From: Fragilaria crotonensis
Taxonomy: Eukaryota > Bacillariophyta > Fragilariophyceae > Fragilariales > Fragilariaceae
Length of the DNA: 64,000 bases
Assembly (NCBI GenBank): GCA_022925895.1
Contig: JAKSYS010000003.1
Location: forward strand, 124,001-188,000
Direction of reading: 5' to 3'
Shown here: positions 10,420 to 21,154 of the stretch, piece after piece
Layout: every line of letters begins with the position of its first letter
Numbering within the stretch: position 1 is the first letter of the stretch
The notes under the pieces: model-generated
Databases searched by the model: none
What the model saw: the letters and a program-made list of their open reading frames with translations, nothing else
What the model was told of the DNA's origin: nothing
Position numbers and translations under genes: made by a program

Positions 10420-11931
10420 ATGCACAATGCACACCAATACACCAATACACGCTTCGACAAAATACAAAATACACGTAACGCTCTGTCCGAGATACTGTCG
10501 CCACTTCCCCGTTACATGCTTGGGATTCACGATGAGCCGACGAAAGACGAGACCATGGAGAAAGATCAGATACATGCATTGAAAGAACTACATATTGCCC
10601 CTATGCTAGATGTATCTTACCGGGAGTTCCGCTACTTCATCCGATTGCTGACTAAACGAGCAGTTCTTTGGACCGAGATGGTTGTTGATGAAACCCTTTT
10701 CTTCAGTGATAATCATGCGGATCATCTCTCATTTGATGAAGAATGTGAACATCCCATCGTTTGCCAGTTGGGAGGAAATCAGCCAGCATGGGCTGCTGAG
10801 GCTGTAAAAGCTATGGAACGTTTTCATTATGATGAAATAAACTTGAATATGGAGTGTCCGTCCACTCGCGTGGCGGACAAACGAGGCTTTGGTGCGGCTC
10901 TAATGAAGGACGTGAACCTAGCAATTGAGATGTTGGAGAGTATGAAAGGTAATGTGACCACTGTCCCCATATCGGTCAAGACTCGGGTCGGCGTGGACGA
11001 TCAAGATGACTGGACGTATCTAGAAGGGCTGGTCGCGAGGCTTTCCGGTGTATGCCAACGTTTTTTCATTCACGCTCGAAAGGTGTACACCACAGGCCTG
11101 AAGAATGCGGCACAGAATCGAAGAATCCCCCCTCTCAACTATCCCCGCGTTTATCGCCTCTGTGAACGCTTCCCAGACTGCGAATTTTACATAAACGGCG
11201 GGATCGACTCACTCTGTGCTAGCAGGGAAATATGTTACGGAACTAACACTACGGGAGCGTGCCGCCTACCAGTTGTCAGCGAAGGACACTGCATCCCCTG
11301 CGATATTTGCCGAGCACCATTTGGATCTTGCACAGCGCCGCCGATGCGGGCGCCTACCAACCTCCGGGGCTGCATGCTTGGACGCGCTGCAATCGACAAC
11401 CCTGCACTCTTTGGCGATGTCGATCGCTACTTTTATGGAGAACGCACCAATCCATGCCTATCTCGTCGCCAAGTCTTGTCGAAGTATTGTGCTTATCTGG
11501 TTGACATGTATCCAAGACGATGTTGTGACAACGACCCCAGGGTGACCTCCAAATTGCCGGGTCCGAAAGTAGTTCACCATCGAGACGCGTGCTCGAAATG
11601 TTGCCAAGTGTGCATACTTGATTCATGTTCAAGTACGACAGCCATTTCGGATTCCTGCATTTACTTCAATGGATCTGTTGACAGCCCCGTCGAAATCAAA
11701 ATGTCATCTCGCGTAGTGGACCGGTGTCTGAAACCGGTTTTGGGGATTTTTTTCGGTCTGCCAGGTGCCAAAAACTGGCGACGGCATTTGGATGTCTTGT
11801 CCAGGGACGCTGCTCTTCGAAATTGTGGGCCAGCGCACATATTGAAGGTAGCCATGGCAAGAATGTCTGATGCTGTGCTTGACCAAGAATTTCGAACTGC
11901 GGATCTCAGCAGGACGGAACAAACGTATTGA
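10420..11931 (+). CDS. tRNA-dihydrouridine synthase (DusA-like)
   Basis: The protein reduces uridine in the tRNA D-loop using FMN and NADPH. Visible signs are IAPMLDVSYREFRYFIRLL at the FMN-barrel start, EINLNMECPSTRV with the catalytic-type Cys (codon 10855), GFGAALM, SVKTRVGVDD, FFIHARK (H-A-R of the active site), FYINGGI and MLGRAAIDNP. These appear in the order expected of DusA. The most likely start is the ATG at 10555 (GACCATGG) or 10516, since the first residues of the longer frame look non-coding. Between NGGI (about 11205) and MLGRAA (about 11378) there are about 45 odd, Cys-rich residues, where DusA has about 20. The second frame here looks more protein-like (TLRERAAYQLSAKD, AEHHLDLAQRR), so two compensating indels may scramble this stretch. 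The C-terminal region (KPVLGIFFGLPGAKNWRRHL) resembles the usual DusA tail. Confidence 0.85.
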   Translation: MHNAHQYTNTRFDKIQNTRNALSEILSPLPRYMLGIHDEPTKDETMEKDQIHALKELHIAPMLDVSYREFRYFIRLLTKRAVLWTEMVVDETLFFSDNHADHLSFDEECEHPIVCQLGGNQPAWAAEAVKAMERFHYDEINLNMECPSTRVADKRGFGAALMKDVNLAIEMLESMKGNVTTVPISVKTRVGVDDQDDWTYLEGLVARLSGVCQRFFIHARKVYTTGLKNAAQNRRIPPLNYPRVYRLCERFPDCEFYINGGIDSLCASREICYGTNTTGACRLPVVSEGHCIPCDICRAPFGSCTAPPMRAPTNLRGCMLGRAAIDNPALFGDVDRYFYGERTNPCLSRRQVLSKYCAYLVDMYPRRCCDNDPRVTSKLPGPKVVHHRDACSKCCQVCILDSCSSTTAISDSCIYFNGSVDSPVEIKMSSRVVDRCLKPVLGIFFGLPGAKNWRRHLDVLSRDAALRNCGPAHILKVAMARMSDAVLDQEFRTADLSRTEQTY

Positions 11932-12002
11932 AGGCCTCCAGCTTAGTGATTTAATGGGTATTACTCAAGGCGCATGTCGAAACGGACACCCTTGGAGGGC
12001 TG

Positions 12003-12854
12003 CTAAGACCGCTTAATGTCGGTCACTATGTTTGGTCCTCTTCGTTGCGTTACGAGATCTCGACCCTCACGGGTACCATCGCTCAAAATCCAGCCTTCAT
12101 TCGCGATCACGGCACAGTAGACAGGCAAATCGAACCATTTGTTCTCCGCTAGCCATACGTCAATCGGTCCTTGTGTAGGAAGGTGATTCAGTAGTATCCC
12201 AGCGGCTTCTTTTCGAAGCGCGTATGCATGTGTATGATAGCCATACTCGGGTCGATAGATCAAAATTGGCTGATCCATCGGGTCAATTGTCGCTTGTACA
12301 TTCTCATTGTTCACATCATTCAGATAAGTCCGAGTCCCACGCGCCGAAAGACCGAGATAGAAAAACGACCAATCCTCAGGAAGTTGTTCGATAGCGGTGA
12401 CAAAGGCTCGCGCAAAGCGAGATCGCCCCTTGCTATGGGCAAAGATGCAATCGTCCTCCAGAATCAACATGGTGCTCTCAGTCCCGGGGCTTTCAGCGAG
12501 TTGTCGCCAAAGGGTAATGTGAGACAATGCGCAGCCGATTTCGCCTGCGGAAAGATTTCTATTTGCGTCATCCGGATATTCTCGGCGAATTTCTCTCGTG
12601 TCGAGGAGTCCATTCTCCAGGATGGCATGTCCGTCAACAGCAGCAATGCGTTCTAGTTTGTCGTGCCATCTATAGCCTATTTTCTTGGCCTCCGATTGCA
12701 TTTGTCTCCACTTATCCACTCGTTTGTCAAGATTTATGCAACAGATGCGATTAAATAAACTGCACAGAATCCCGAGATCACCATGTTTGCGATCATCTCG
12801 ACTCGCAGGCTCGCTCGGCGTGCCACGACGCTTGTGAGGAGGGATATACGCCAT
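12003..12854 (-). CDS. Glycosyltransferase family 25-like protein
   Basis: The start chosen is the ATG at 12854, giving 283 residues beginning MAYIPPHKRRG; the longer frame from 12893 adds a hydrophobic stretch of doubtful use. The domain begins CCINLDKRVDKW (nucleotide-sugar-binding N-L-D-x-R), continues to NLSAGEIGCALSHITLW (the S-x-G-E-x-G-C-x-x-S-H signature of GT25) and TMLILEDDC (the E-D-D metal/donor site). All three GT25 hallmarks are present. The family includes LPS galactosyltransferases and collagen galactosyltransferases; the acceptor here is unknown. There is no signal peptide with the chosen start, which is odd for a GT25 enzyme that would normally act in the ER or Golgi. A single exon convergent with the synthase gene, 71 bp apart. 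Confidence 0.82.
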   Translation of the reverse strand: MAYIPPHKRRGTPSEPASRDDRKHGDLGILCSLFNRICCINLDKRVDKWRQMQSEAKKIGYRWHDKLERIAAVDGHAILENGLLDTREIRREYPDDANRNLSAGEIGCALSHITLWRQLAESPGTESTMLILEDDCIFAHSKGRSRFARAFVTAIEQLPEDWSFFYLGLSARGTRTYLNDVNNENVQATIDPMDQPILIYRPEYGYHTHAYALRKEAAGILLNHLPTQGPIDVWLAENKWFDLPVYCAVIANEGWILSDGTREGRDLVTQRRGPNIVTDIKRS

Positions 12855-13148
12855 TTTCAGCAGAAAAAACAAAAACATTCCTCCCGAACGCAAGTGATGG
12901 TGATGTGCTGATGGTGTTCCGAAGCCCAGTATGTCCGTGACAGTATTTTAACCCCACACCCCGCACCCAGATATGGTAATGTAACTCGAGTACGTCGCAT
13001 TATATGGTATCCATATTCATATAGCGAATAGCAGCCTCACACATAGACTTTGATAGACGAAGTAACTAATTCAACAAAAAGGTCTACACAGTTGCAAATA
13101 ATCAGGATATTTGTCTCGTCTCAATCAGCGATTTCTGATGCATAACAC
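12855..13148. other. Spacer, nothing recognised
   Basis: This is AT-rich spacer upstream of the GT25-like gene and downstream of the next minus-strand gene. No open frame or repeat of note is seen. Confidence 0.35.
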
Positions 13149-15143
13149 TCAAGGCACCTCTCCCTTTGTCGTCGAACTCGTACCATGCATTTCCATCCAA
13201 TCAATCCTCTTCTGCAGGTTGTTGAGAAACCCGCTTGGACCGAGCTCCCTCAATTGCTGTTGGGTGAGAGACTCTTCATACTGTTTCATGGGGGCGAACG
13301 TGAAATACTGGCTCAATTCATCTCGGTTGACTTGTTGTCGGAGGCGATTGTGGTGCTCTTGGAGTCGTTGGCAAGATGTAATCGCCACACCAGGAAGGAC
13401 GGCTGATGCGATCTCATCTACGCAATCAAGAACGCGGCTCATGGGGTCTTCTAAAGCGAGGTGATCGTGCTCTCGCTGTTGATATAAAATGGACTTGCCA
13501 GCAAGCACGGGTGATGCGATCTCATCGATGCAATCAAGAACTTTTTCCAGACCTGGGATTGCGTCGGTTGCGTGTTCAATCTCGCTTGGTCCCCTTGTAT
13601 CATCTTTGACCCAAGGTGTATCTCGTCTTGTTGGTGCTGGGGCGTGGTTGTAAGCTTTCATGAAGACCGCCGCTTGCTGGACGTCAAGTTGGGCATGAAT
13701 ATCGTGGTCATGATATCCGATAAGTTCAAAATCTTCGCCAAAGTGAGAATAATCATGGTGAGAAACAATTCGCGAGTGGCACGAGATCTAACCAAGCTGT
13801 ACATGGGGCTGCTTGGAATGATACTTACCATTGAACGGTTGCTTATCGTTAGGCCTTTCGATGGTACCAACTCCGAAAGTCTGTGAGCTAGATCGCGAAC
13901 TCTCCCTTGTTGGATGGTGATTGCCAACCGACGGAAGTCGAAAGATAGAATTTGGACCAGCATGAGGATTCCAAGTTGGCGACGGCTGGGTTTCAAAGTC
14001 ATTGTTAGCCACCTCACTTGAAGCATTATCCAGGCAATGAGGTCGACCGTCGACCTTTGAACGCTCAATCGACAAAGCACCCACGTTTGGTGGCAGCCTT
14101 GTAAGCGCCACCTTGGAGGGGAACTGTCTGTCAGCAATGTCGATTACGTAAGCATCCTGCGATCGCCGAGACATATCGGCATTATTTCGAATGTGAGAAT
14201 CGGTCTTTGGTGTCACGTAAAAAGTGTCAGAACATGAATCAAGCCCCGACAGCATCATTCTAGCGTCACCCATGTTGTTAACGCTTTCGCGATAAATATG
14301 GTCCACTCTTGCACCAGAATTCGCTGTTGAAATTGTTTCGTCGGTGGAAGGCGAAGACGCTAGCGAGATAGATAACAATAATTCCGGAGCAACGGCATGC
14401 GCTCTAACAGGAAGCCACGACTCGTTGGAAAGTTCGGATACCGCATGGGGTGTTCCGCGACTTGTATTGCTTTTGTGGTACACTTCAGGGCAGAGTTGAG
14501 GAGACGCCAAGCTTGTTAAGGTTGCATTCTCTCGAACTTTGGTAGCGAAATTATCGTACTGGGATTGAATTCCAGCTGGGGCAAGCTGCTTGTCAATGCC
14601 ACTGACTAGCAAACGTCGGGGAACACCTATTCCCATAGATCCTGGAAACTCGTCATTGCAAAACTCTGAGTTTCGATGAGATGATGGTATGTCTGCATCA
14701 CTTGACACCTCGTCTCTCTGGGCCCCACTGGCGTGGTTTTGCACATTTCCAATAGGGTACGAAGGAAGCTGCGTCTTTCGTTGCAGCAGCATGGAGTTGA
14801 TACAGGCATCGATGTCAGTTCCTCGAGAGCCGTCACGGGTTTCACGACTTTCGACACATGATGGAATGTCTGCATCACGCGACATCAGGTCTATCTGGAC
14901 GCCACTGACGCGGTTTTGTACATTTTCAATAGGTAACGAAGGAATCAGCGTCTTTCTTTGCAGCAACGCGGAGTTGATACGGGCATCGATGTCAGCTCCT
15001 TGAGAGCCGCCACGGGTTCCACGACTTTCGCCACGATGAATTAGACGAGCATTCTGCGGGATTTTCTCCGTCGTCACAAAACTAGCCTTGACGCTGCTAA
15101 ACCTGCGGTGTGTATCATAAGGATGCGAAGCAGTTGTCACCAT
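13149..15143 (-). CDS. Hypothetical two-exon protein with a 59-residue tandem repeat
   Basis: The first exon probably starts at the ATG at 15143 (GAAACCATGG) and ends at a canonical donor (AATG^GTAAGT, boundary 13829). A second coding exon runs to the stop at 13149, with Q-rich, helical sequence (DVQQAAVFMKAYNHAP onward). Its 5' boundary lies somewhere in 13,660-13,800; candidate acceptors do not fit the phase, so I leave it open. The protein is hydrophilic and Ser/Asp/Arg-rich, without a known domain. Two units of about 59 residues repeat at 14,673-15,026, both containing DID-x-x-INS-x-LLQRKT, NVQN and DADIPS. The second exon carries a related short repeat, VLDC(I/V)DEIAS, twice. I cannot assign a function. 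Confidence 0.5.
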
Positions 15144-15702
15144 GGTTTCTTCTGCCGCCAGACAAGGTCGCAGATTGACCAAGTGAGTGCTCTTCAATTT
15201 TGTGTGATCGTCCCGGTGCTATGGGTATCGGTTGTCACTTGAATCAACATCTGTGGGTGCGCGAACATTTTCACTCATCATCACTGACTGTTGGCGCACT
15301 GAGGTGGGAATGATCGAAAATGTCATAGACAACGCTGAGAAGAAAGTTTTGACATGAGGCGTTGGGTGGGTTGCTCCAGCATGGCGCGAACACTAACAAC
15401 AAGTACAATACGTGCGTAGTGATGTCATTTACCTTGTCCTCAGTAGTCTGGCAGCTCCTACACTATGGAACTCGCTCCAAAGTGGTTTATTATACAGCCT
15501 ATACTCTGAGCTCTGACTTAAGATTTTGTAACGTTGAAGTCAGCGTTGAAGAGTTGAATTAGAAGCCCTGCCTGCAGCAGCGACATCAGGGGTGCTCCAT
15601 TGAGTTCCAATGTTCTACTCCAGGAGTACAAGTACTACCGGTAGTACTTGAGACAATTGTGCTAAGGTATATCGGTACGCGGTAAGAAATTACTTTTACT
15701 TA
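15144..15702. other. Spacer before the transposon cluster
   Basis: No gene is recognised. AAGTACTACCGGTAGTACTT at 15630-15649 is a perfect 20-bp palindrome. Confidence 0.5.
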
Positions 15703-16260
15703 ATAAGATTTTCTTTTCGGTCCGGACGAAATACTGCCGTAGCCCAGATACGGAAAGCCCGGCCAGACAATTGTCGTCCCAGTCATTTAACGTCTCTATT
15801 GGCGTACGAAACTATTAGTACTCACTTTACATAATAAAGCCCGCCCGGCCAGACAATTGTAGTCCCTGTCATTTAACGTCTCTATTGCCGGACGAAACTA
15901 TTAGTACTCATTGCCGTAGGCATACAGTGTATGTACCGATACTACTGAAGCAATGAGTTCCGGCGATACTACAGTACTGAAACAACCACACTACCAGCAC
16001 AACAATAAACTGAAATACTGCCGTAGCCCAGATAGGGAAAGCCCGGCCAGACAATTGTTGTCCCAGTCATTTAACGTCTCTATTGCCGGACGAAACTATT
16101 AGTACTCATTGCCGTAGGCATACAGTGTATGTACCGATACCACTGAAGCAATGAGTTCCGGCGATACTACAGTACTGAAACAACCACACTACCAGCACAA
16201 CAATAAACTCCGCCAGTAGCCCAGATCAACGCGGCCTTGGGCCGCGCATATCCAGTCTGG
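15703..16260 (+). mobile_element. Family-R repeat copy A (non-autonomous, Helitron-like 3' end)
   Basis: It begins around AATAAGATTTTCTTTTCGG and contains internally duplicated blocks (GCCCGGCCAGACAATTGT three times; ATTTAACGTCTCTATTG three times; GCCGTAGGCATACAGTGTAT twice). The right end is a hairpin, CGCGGCC-TTG-GGCCGCG at 16230-16246, then 10 bases, then CTGG at 16257-16260, followed by T. Hairpin plus CTRR plus a following T is the classical Helitron 3' terminus. The 5' end is not proven: I do not see the usual A-TC junction. It has no coding capacity. Confidence 0.6.
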
Positions 16261-16275
16261 TTACTTTACATAATA

Positions 16276-18130
16276 TGGCTGGATTCACGAAGAGGATTCG
16301 CGAGGTAGAGCTCTACGTACTAGTACCACTATTTTTTTAGCGCTCGCATATTGAAAATTGATTTACACGCCAAATCACTTGCTTTTCATTCCATTGACCA
16401 TGGCAGTGAATATCTCAACCAATTCTTGATATTCCGTGGAGCTTCTTGAAGCTACATCATCTCCTTGCTCTTCATGAGTGAAAGCACATTGAAGCTCCAC
16501 AGAAAACGCAGTTTTGATAAATTCACGACCTATTCCAATTTCTACTGATCACGCGCCAGTAGGGCAGTAAAGGGAGCACCTTCTTCTCTTGTGATTCCAG
16601 AAACGTTGTCTGATGAAGAAACAACCAGCATGTTGCCCAATTGAGTGTTGGTGTCAGTCATACCAAATGTCACGAACCATGATGACGATGACAGTGGATC
16701 TTGGGATGGATCCAGATTCGAACCCTTAGAGCATCCCCACCCGAGGCGAACACGTGGTGAACTCCGTTTGGAACATTCTTGGAAGCATTTTCACCATTCC
16801 TACTTTTTCCTTTCAAAATAAGGACGGAAGAGGCTCACAGAATGTCACTCCTCGGAACTTTTTGCTCCCAGACGTTGGATCAATTTGTTGGCTGTCGATG
16901 TGTCGACCGATGGCTTGCTCTCACGACGTGACATGTGAAGTGCCATGAGTTGGGCATGCATTGCCTGGATACAGATGAAGGTCATAGCAGACTAACAGGG
17001 AAGATGAATTTGATACTGTCACCGATGAAGCCTCTGTTGTTGGTGTGCTCCTTGATGGTGCTAGCAAGCAGCTCCAAACGTTTTGGCTACTAGAGCCCAA
17101 TCCTGGTTCCATCGCTGGATCAATGCATCACGGCATCTCGTGATCTGTTGTCACTGCTAAGAGATAAGGAATCACCCATCATCATCCTGCAGGACTCGAG
17201 TCATGGACACCGCACGTGTGAGGAACTTCTTGACGCTGGGAGCCCTTCACTTGCATTTGTCACCCGACACGGCGGTGGTGCGCAAGTTTCGAGATTTTGC
17301 TGTAAAACCTATCCAGAAGTTGCCAATTCTCTGCCCATTCAAGTTCATGAATCGGGAGAGACAGAATTGGCTGATATATGTCAATATCAATTTGAATAAC
17401 CGGACTTCTTGGCCAGTATTCGATTTGTCAGGATATGTCAATGACCAGCCAAGATATCTCATACAAGATTGGCATGAACTACACAATCCTGCTGCCCAAT
17501 ACAAACCTAATTGTCAACAACTTCAAATTGATTGGTGTTGATTGAAAGATCAAATGCTACTTTCTGAGTGGCTGCCTCACCCTGCCAAGAAATTTGAATG
17601 AATATGCTACTATGGCACATCTCGGATGTATTTTGTTGGGTGCGGTCGCCTGCAATCATGTTGCGTACAATCATAATGCTGCTTTCTTTAAAGCAGACCT
17701 CACTATATTTATCCAACAAGCCGGGCAATCAAGAGCATGGCGGATGAGATGGAATCACTTTGATTTCAGCATACCCTTTCTTGGTGTTCGACTGTGGGCT
17801 CATTCCTCCTGGTCATGACTCATGACTGCTCACCATCTTGTTGCCATTACCTTGCTTTGTTGGTGCAGATCTCGTCACGCTGGCGCTCACGTCGCGGGTT
17901 CTGAAACTCTCGAACATTATATTGTACATCGACTAGACTAGCTACTTCTTCATTGCCACAGTTGGGGTCTATTTCGGCTAGATGAACAAAAGCTGCACTG
18001 ACAACCCGATTAGAATCACCAATTCAGTAGCTGTACCGTAACCTTGGTATACTTTTGACGTCGGAAATAAAAAAATTAATACTAGGCCTACGTAGAGCTA
18101 CCTCGTGTACCCAAAATATGCATCCAGCCA
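16276..18130 (+). mobile_element. Degenerate TA-flanked TIR transposon, relative of the element at 47,855-51,256
   Basis: The ends read TGGCTGGATTCA (16276) and, inverted, TGGCTGGATGCA (18130), with TA on both sides (16274-16275 and 18131-18132). The first 150 bp (GATTCGCGAGGTAGAGCTCT, ACGTACTAGTACCACTA, CGCATATTG, TTTACACGCCAAATCACTTG) match the transposase-side end of the 47.9-51.3-kb element. The last 80 bp (TTTTGGGTACAC..GGTAG, GTAGGCCTAG) match its other end. The interior has only short open frames and no DDE signature I can read, so this is an old, non-coding copy in the opposite orientation. Removing it restores ...TTTACATAA-TA-AGATTTTC, a sequence found uninterrupted near 34,610. Confidence 0.75.
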
Positions 18131-18445
18131 TAAGATTTTCTTTTCGGTCCGGACGAAATACTGCCGTAGCCCAGATACGGAAAGCCCGGCCAGACAATTG
18201 TCGTCCCAGTCATTTAACGTCTCTATTGGCGTACGAAACTATTAGTACTCACTTTACATAATAAAGCCCGCCCGGACAGACAATTGTAGTCCCTGTCATT
18301 TAACGTCTCTGTTGCCGGACGAAACTATTACTACTCATTGCCGTAGCCATACAGTGTATGTACCGATACTACTGAAGCAATGAGTACCGATACAACCACA
18401 CTACCAGTGCAACAATAAACTCCGCCAGTAACAACCACACTACCA
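18131..18445 (+). mobile_element. Family-R repeat copy B, 5' module leading into Helitron 1
   Basis: This is nearly identical to the left half of copies A and C (TCCGGACGAAATACTGCCGT, GTCATTTAACGTCTC twice, GCCGTAGCCATACAGTGTAT). It is not followed by the hairpin end. Instead it runs straight into the leader of the Helitron 1 Rep gene at 18557. That suggests the R family are deletion derivatives of Helitron 1. Confidence 0.6.
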
Positions 18446-18556
18446 GAGTGCTAATTTTGGTATTCGCTGTTGTGCTGTAAAACATGTCGTTTGCAGCGGC
18501 AGAATTACATTCCGTTAGCGTTCTGCATTATGCATCCTTCTTGAACTGAAAACACG

Positions 18557-20932
18557 ATGCACACTTCGTCGGCGAGTGTTACACACCGAAAACGACGAGA
18601 GAGGGGTGATCTGACTGATTCCCCTTCCCCAGAATGTGGCGAGACTGACGTGCAACGACACCGTCGCTTACGCCGTAACAGTATCAGAGGTGCCAGGCGA
18701 GGTGATCCTGCCCTCGGTAAAGCCGGGAAGCGAGCAAGTTCTGTTACACACCGGAAACGACGAGAGAGGGGTGATCTGACTGATTCCCCTTCGCCAGAAT
18801 GTGGCGAGACTGACGTGCAACGATACCATCGCTTACGCCGTAACACTATCAGAGGTGCCAGGCGAGGTGATCCTGCCCTCGGTAAAGCTGGGAAGCGACA
18901 AGGAAGGGATGATTTGTCTGAGTCTCTCGCGCCAGAAAAAGAGGAGACAAAGAGCGACCGCCGCTATCGTAATCCCAGTTCAGGACTTCGTCGTGTTAAT
19001 TTGGATACGCGTTCAGAGGCTGTCATTGTCAAACCACAAAAGTTATGCAAGTTTTGTAACAAGTTTTTCCTTTACAATCATGAATCAGCCGGATTCTGTT
19101 GCGGTAACGGAAAACTTACATCTCTGGACAGTCAATGCTTCAAAATCCCGGAGGAACTCCTTCCGGTGTACGAGAACAAATATTTTGGAGCATGGTCCCG
19201 TGTGGTTAACAATGCCTTGCGTTTTTCATCCCCTGGAACTGATGTTCCTGGTGGAATGTTTTATCCGGGCCATCCAGGTCAGCTTCGTTGTTGTGGACAA
19301 TCGTACACGCGGATCCTAAATGGAGATGTTGGTGGGCCTCTCCGTTCATGGATAAATGATACGTCGCTTCAACAACAAGAAATGGACAAGGCAGATATTG
19401 ACCATCCCAGTCCTCATGTTTTAGAGGCAAAGGAATGGACAGAAACGATTTCAAACTACATGCAGTGTCACAATCCATTTGCCGAAGCGTTAATGAGTAT
19501 GGGACAAGATGCGTCGGTCGAAGCAATTAGATTCAACTTCACACATCAGTCTCAGCACATGGAGCAAGAACGATTGAGTAGTCAAGAGCTGGCATTACTA
19601 TATAGCACGCTCCATCCAAATGACCCCGTGGAATTGTATGCAATGGTCATCCCAAAGCATGGATCTGTCTTGCACTCAGTATCAACTAAGGTCTACAGAC
19701 AAAGCACCTTCTATGAGCCATTGGGATATCCTTTGTTGTTTCTTGACGGGCAAATTGGCTGGGGCCATACATTGGATAATACTTCTGTGTTTCCCAAGCT
19801 GGGCAGTAAGAACGGAATAACGCTCCATGAGTACACGAAATACCTCTTGTTGCACAGTCCCATAATTAGCCGGGCAGGTCGGCTTCGTCAAGCATGGGTT
19901 CTGGAACAGTACCTACGTAATCAGCATAACACGCTGGACTACCTTCGCAAAAACAACATGAAGTTAAAGAAGGCCACAAGAGCAACTGTTCGAGGCGTAC
20001 TCTACAAGGCAAATGTAGTGATGCAAAGGCAAATTGCAATTAACTCGTTGCCACAGAACGTTGCTTGTGGATTATCAAACCGAAAGCCGCTACCACGTGA
20101 TATCCAAGAATGCACTAATTATCATTCCGTTGTTATTGATGGACATGACCACCATCATGAAGATACAAACGAAACATTTACAGCGAGTGACCTGATGTAC
20201 TTACCTGGGTACACATACTTACCATCCAGTTTTCCCGGCGGGCCGCGCAGCCAGATGTTGAAGTTTGCCAATGCAATGACAATTGCAGCAAAGCTAGGTG
20301 GTCCCCATTTCTTTACAACTTTTACTACATCTCCTACGTGGCGAGAGTTTCATGAGCATGAAAGCGTTTGTCCGTATGTAGAGGACAATATGGTTGACGA
20401 ATGTCGTGTTTTCAAAGAAAAGCTTGCCTTGTTTTTGGAGGACTTACGAGAGGGTGTATTTTTCGAGGGTCGTCAGCTCATGTATATTGTCCATGCTGTT
20501 GAGTTCCAATGGAGAGGACATCCACATGCGCATATTGTGTTCCGATTAGAAGGTGATAGGCTTACCCCTGATGAAATTGATCGGATGATCACGACATCTT
20601 ATACGCAATGTAAAACAGAAGAAGAAATTGACCTTTTGACGACGTTTATGACCCATCATTGCAAGCCAGGTCTTTGCTTGAAGGAGGCGAAGCCGTGTTC
20701 TCAATTTTTTCCGAAAGAGCTCAGTCCATCTTATCAAGCTGGGAATCGCGGTTACCCCACGTATCGACGTCTGAACAAAGATGATCAGTTCATCGTTCCA
20801 TGTGTTCTGAAGATGATTGCGAAGTTCAAATGTCATATTAATGTAAGACAATATGTTGTTATCATCAAAAAGACTGATCATATCTCACATCCTGCGTTCT
20901 TAACTCGTTCATCAGACGGAAGTCTGTTCTGA
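18557..20932 (+). CDS. Helitron 1 Rep (HUH nuclease) part
   Basis: The 791-codon frame opens with a duplicated basic block (165-bp unit at 18578 and 18743, e.g. THRKRRERGDLTDSPSPECG), followed by a zinc-knuckle region (CKFCNKFF...FCCGNGKL) typical of Helitron N-termini. The Helitron-like N domain follows, and the HUH metal motif HPHAH is at residues 655-659 (20519-20533). The frame is then lost near 20,850-20,930. The Rep continues in another frame at 20933-21206 with EYLFKYIYKGNV, which carries the paired tyrosines that cut and join DNA strands, and GYHTMQ before its stop. Rep and helicase are normally one protein in Helitrons; here they are separated by frame changes, so this copy is probably not active as read. 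Confidence 0.85.
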   Translation: MHTSSASVTHRKRRERGDLTDSPSPECGETDVQRHRRLRRNSIRGARRGDPALGKAGKRASSVTHRKRRERGDLTDSPSPECGETDVQRYHRLRRNTIRGARRGDPALGKAGKRQGRDDLSESLAPEKEETKSDRRYRNPSSGLRRVNLDTRSEAVIVKPQKLCKFCNKFFLYNHESAGFCCGNGKLTSLDSQCFKIPEELLPVYENKYFGAWSRVVNNALRFSSPGTDVPGGMFYPGHPGQLRCCGQSYTRILNGDVGGPLRSWINDTSLQQQEMDKADIDHPSPHVLEAKEWTETISNYMQCHNPFAEALMSMGQDASVEAIRFNFTHQSQHMEQERLSSQELALLYSTLHPNDPVELYAMVIPKHGSVLHSVSTKVYRQSTFYEPLGYPLLFLDGQIGWGHTLDNTSVFPKLGSKNGITLHEYTKYLLLHSPIISRAGRLRQAWVLEQYLRNQHNTLDYLRKNNMKLKKATRATVRGVLYKANVVMQRQIAINSLPQNVACGLSNRKPLPRDIQECTNYHSVVIDGHDHHHEDTNETFTASDLMYLPGYTYLPSSFPGGPRSQMLKFANAMTIAAKLGGPHFFTTFTTSPTWREFHEHESVCPYVEDNMVDECRVFKEKLALFLEDLREGVFFEGRQLMYIVHAVEFQWRGHPHAHIVFRLEGDRLTPDEIDRMITTSYTQCKTEEEIDLLTTFMTHHCKPGLCLKEAKPCSQFFPKELSPSYQAGNRGYPTYRRLNKDDQFIVPCVLKMIAKFKCHINVRQYVVIIKKTDHISHPAFLTRSSDGSLF

Positions 20933-21154
20933 CGTTTTCATTTTTGAATACTTATTCAAGTATATCTATAAGGGCAATGTGCGTTTGGAGGTTACAAATG
21001 TAAGCAAATACGTAGATAACGAAATGGACCACCGAATCCCTGAGAGTATTCGACAAGGAATCAAAGACAAGATGACAAATAACTTTAAAGCTTATGAAAA
21101 GAATGAAATAAACCGATTCGAGTTAATGCACTGCATTCCAGCAACTCAAGCAAC

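Noticed and set aside
16700-16722. tRNA gene suggested by a B-box-like GGTTCGAATCT on minus
   Set aside because: No A box at the right distance and no cloverleaf. It lies within a decayed transposon.
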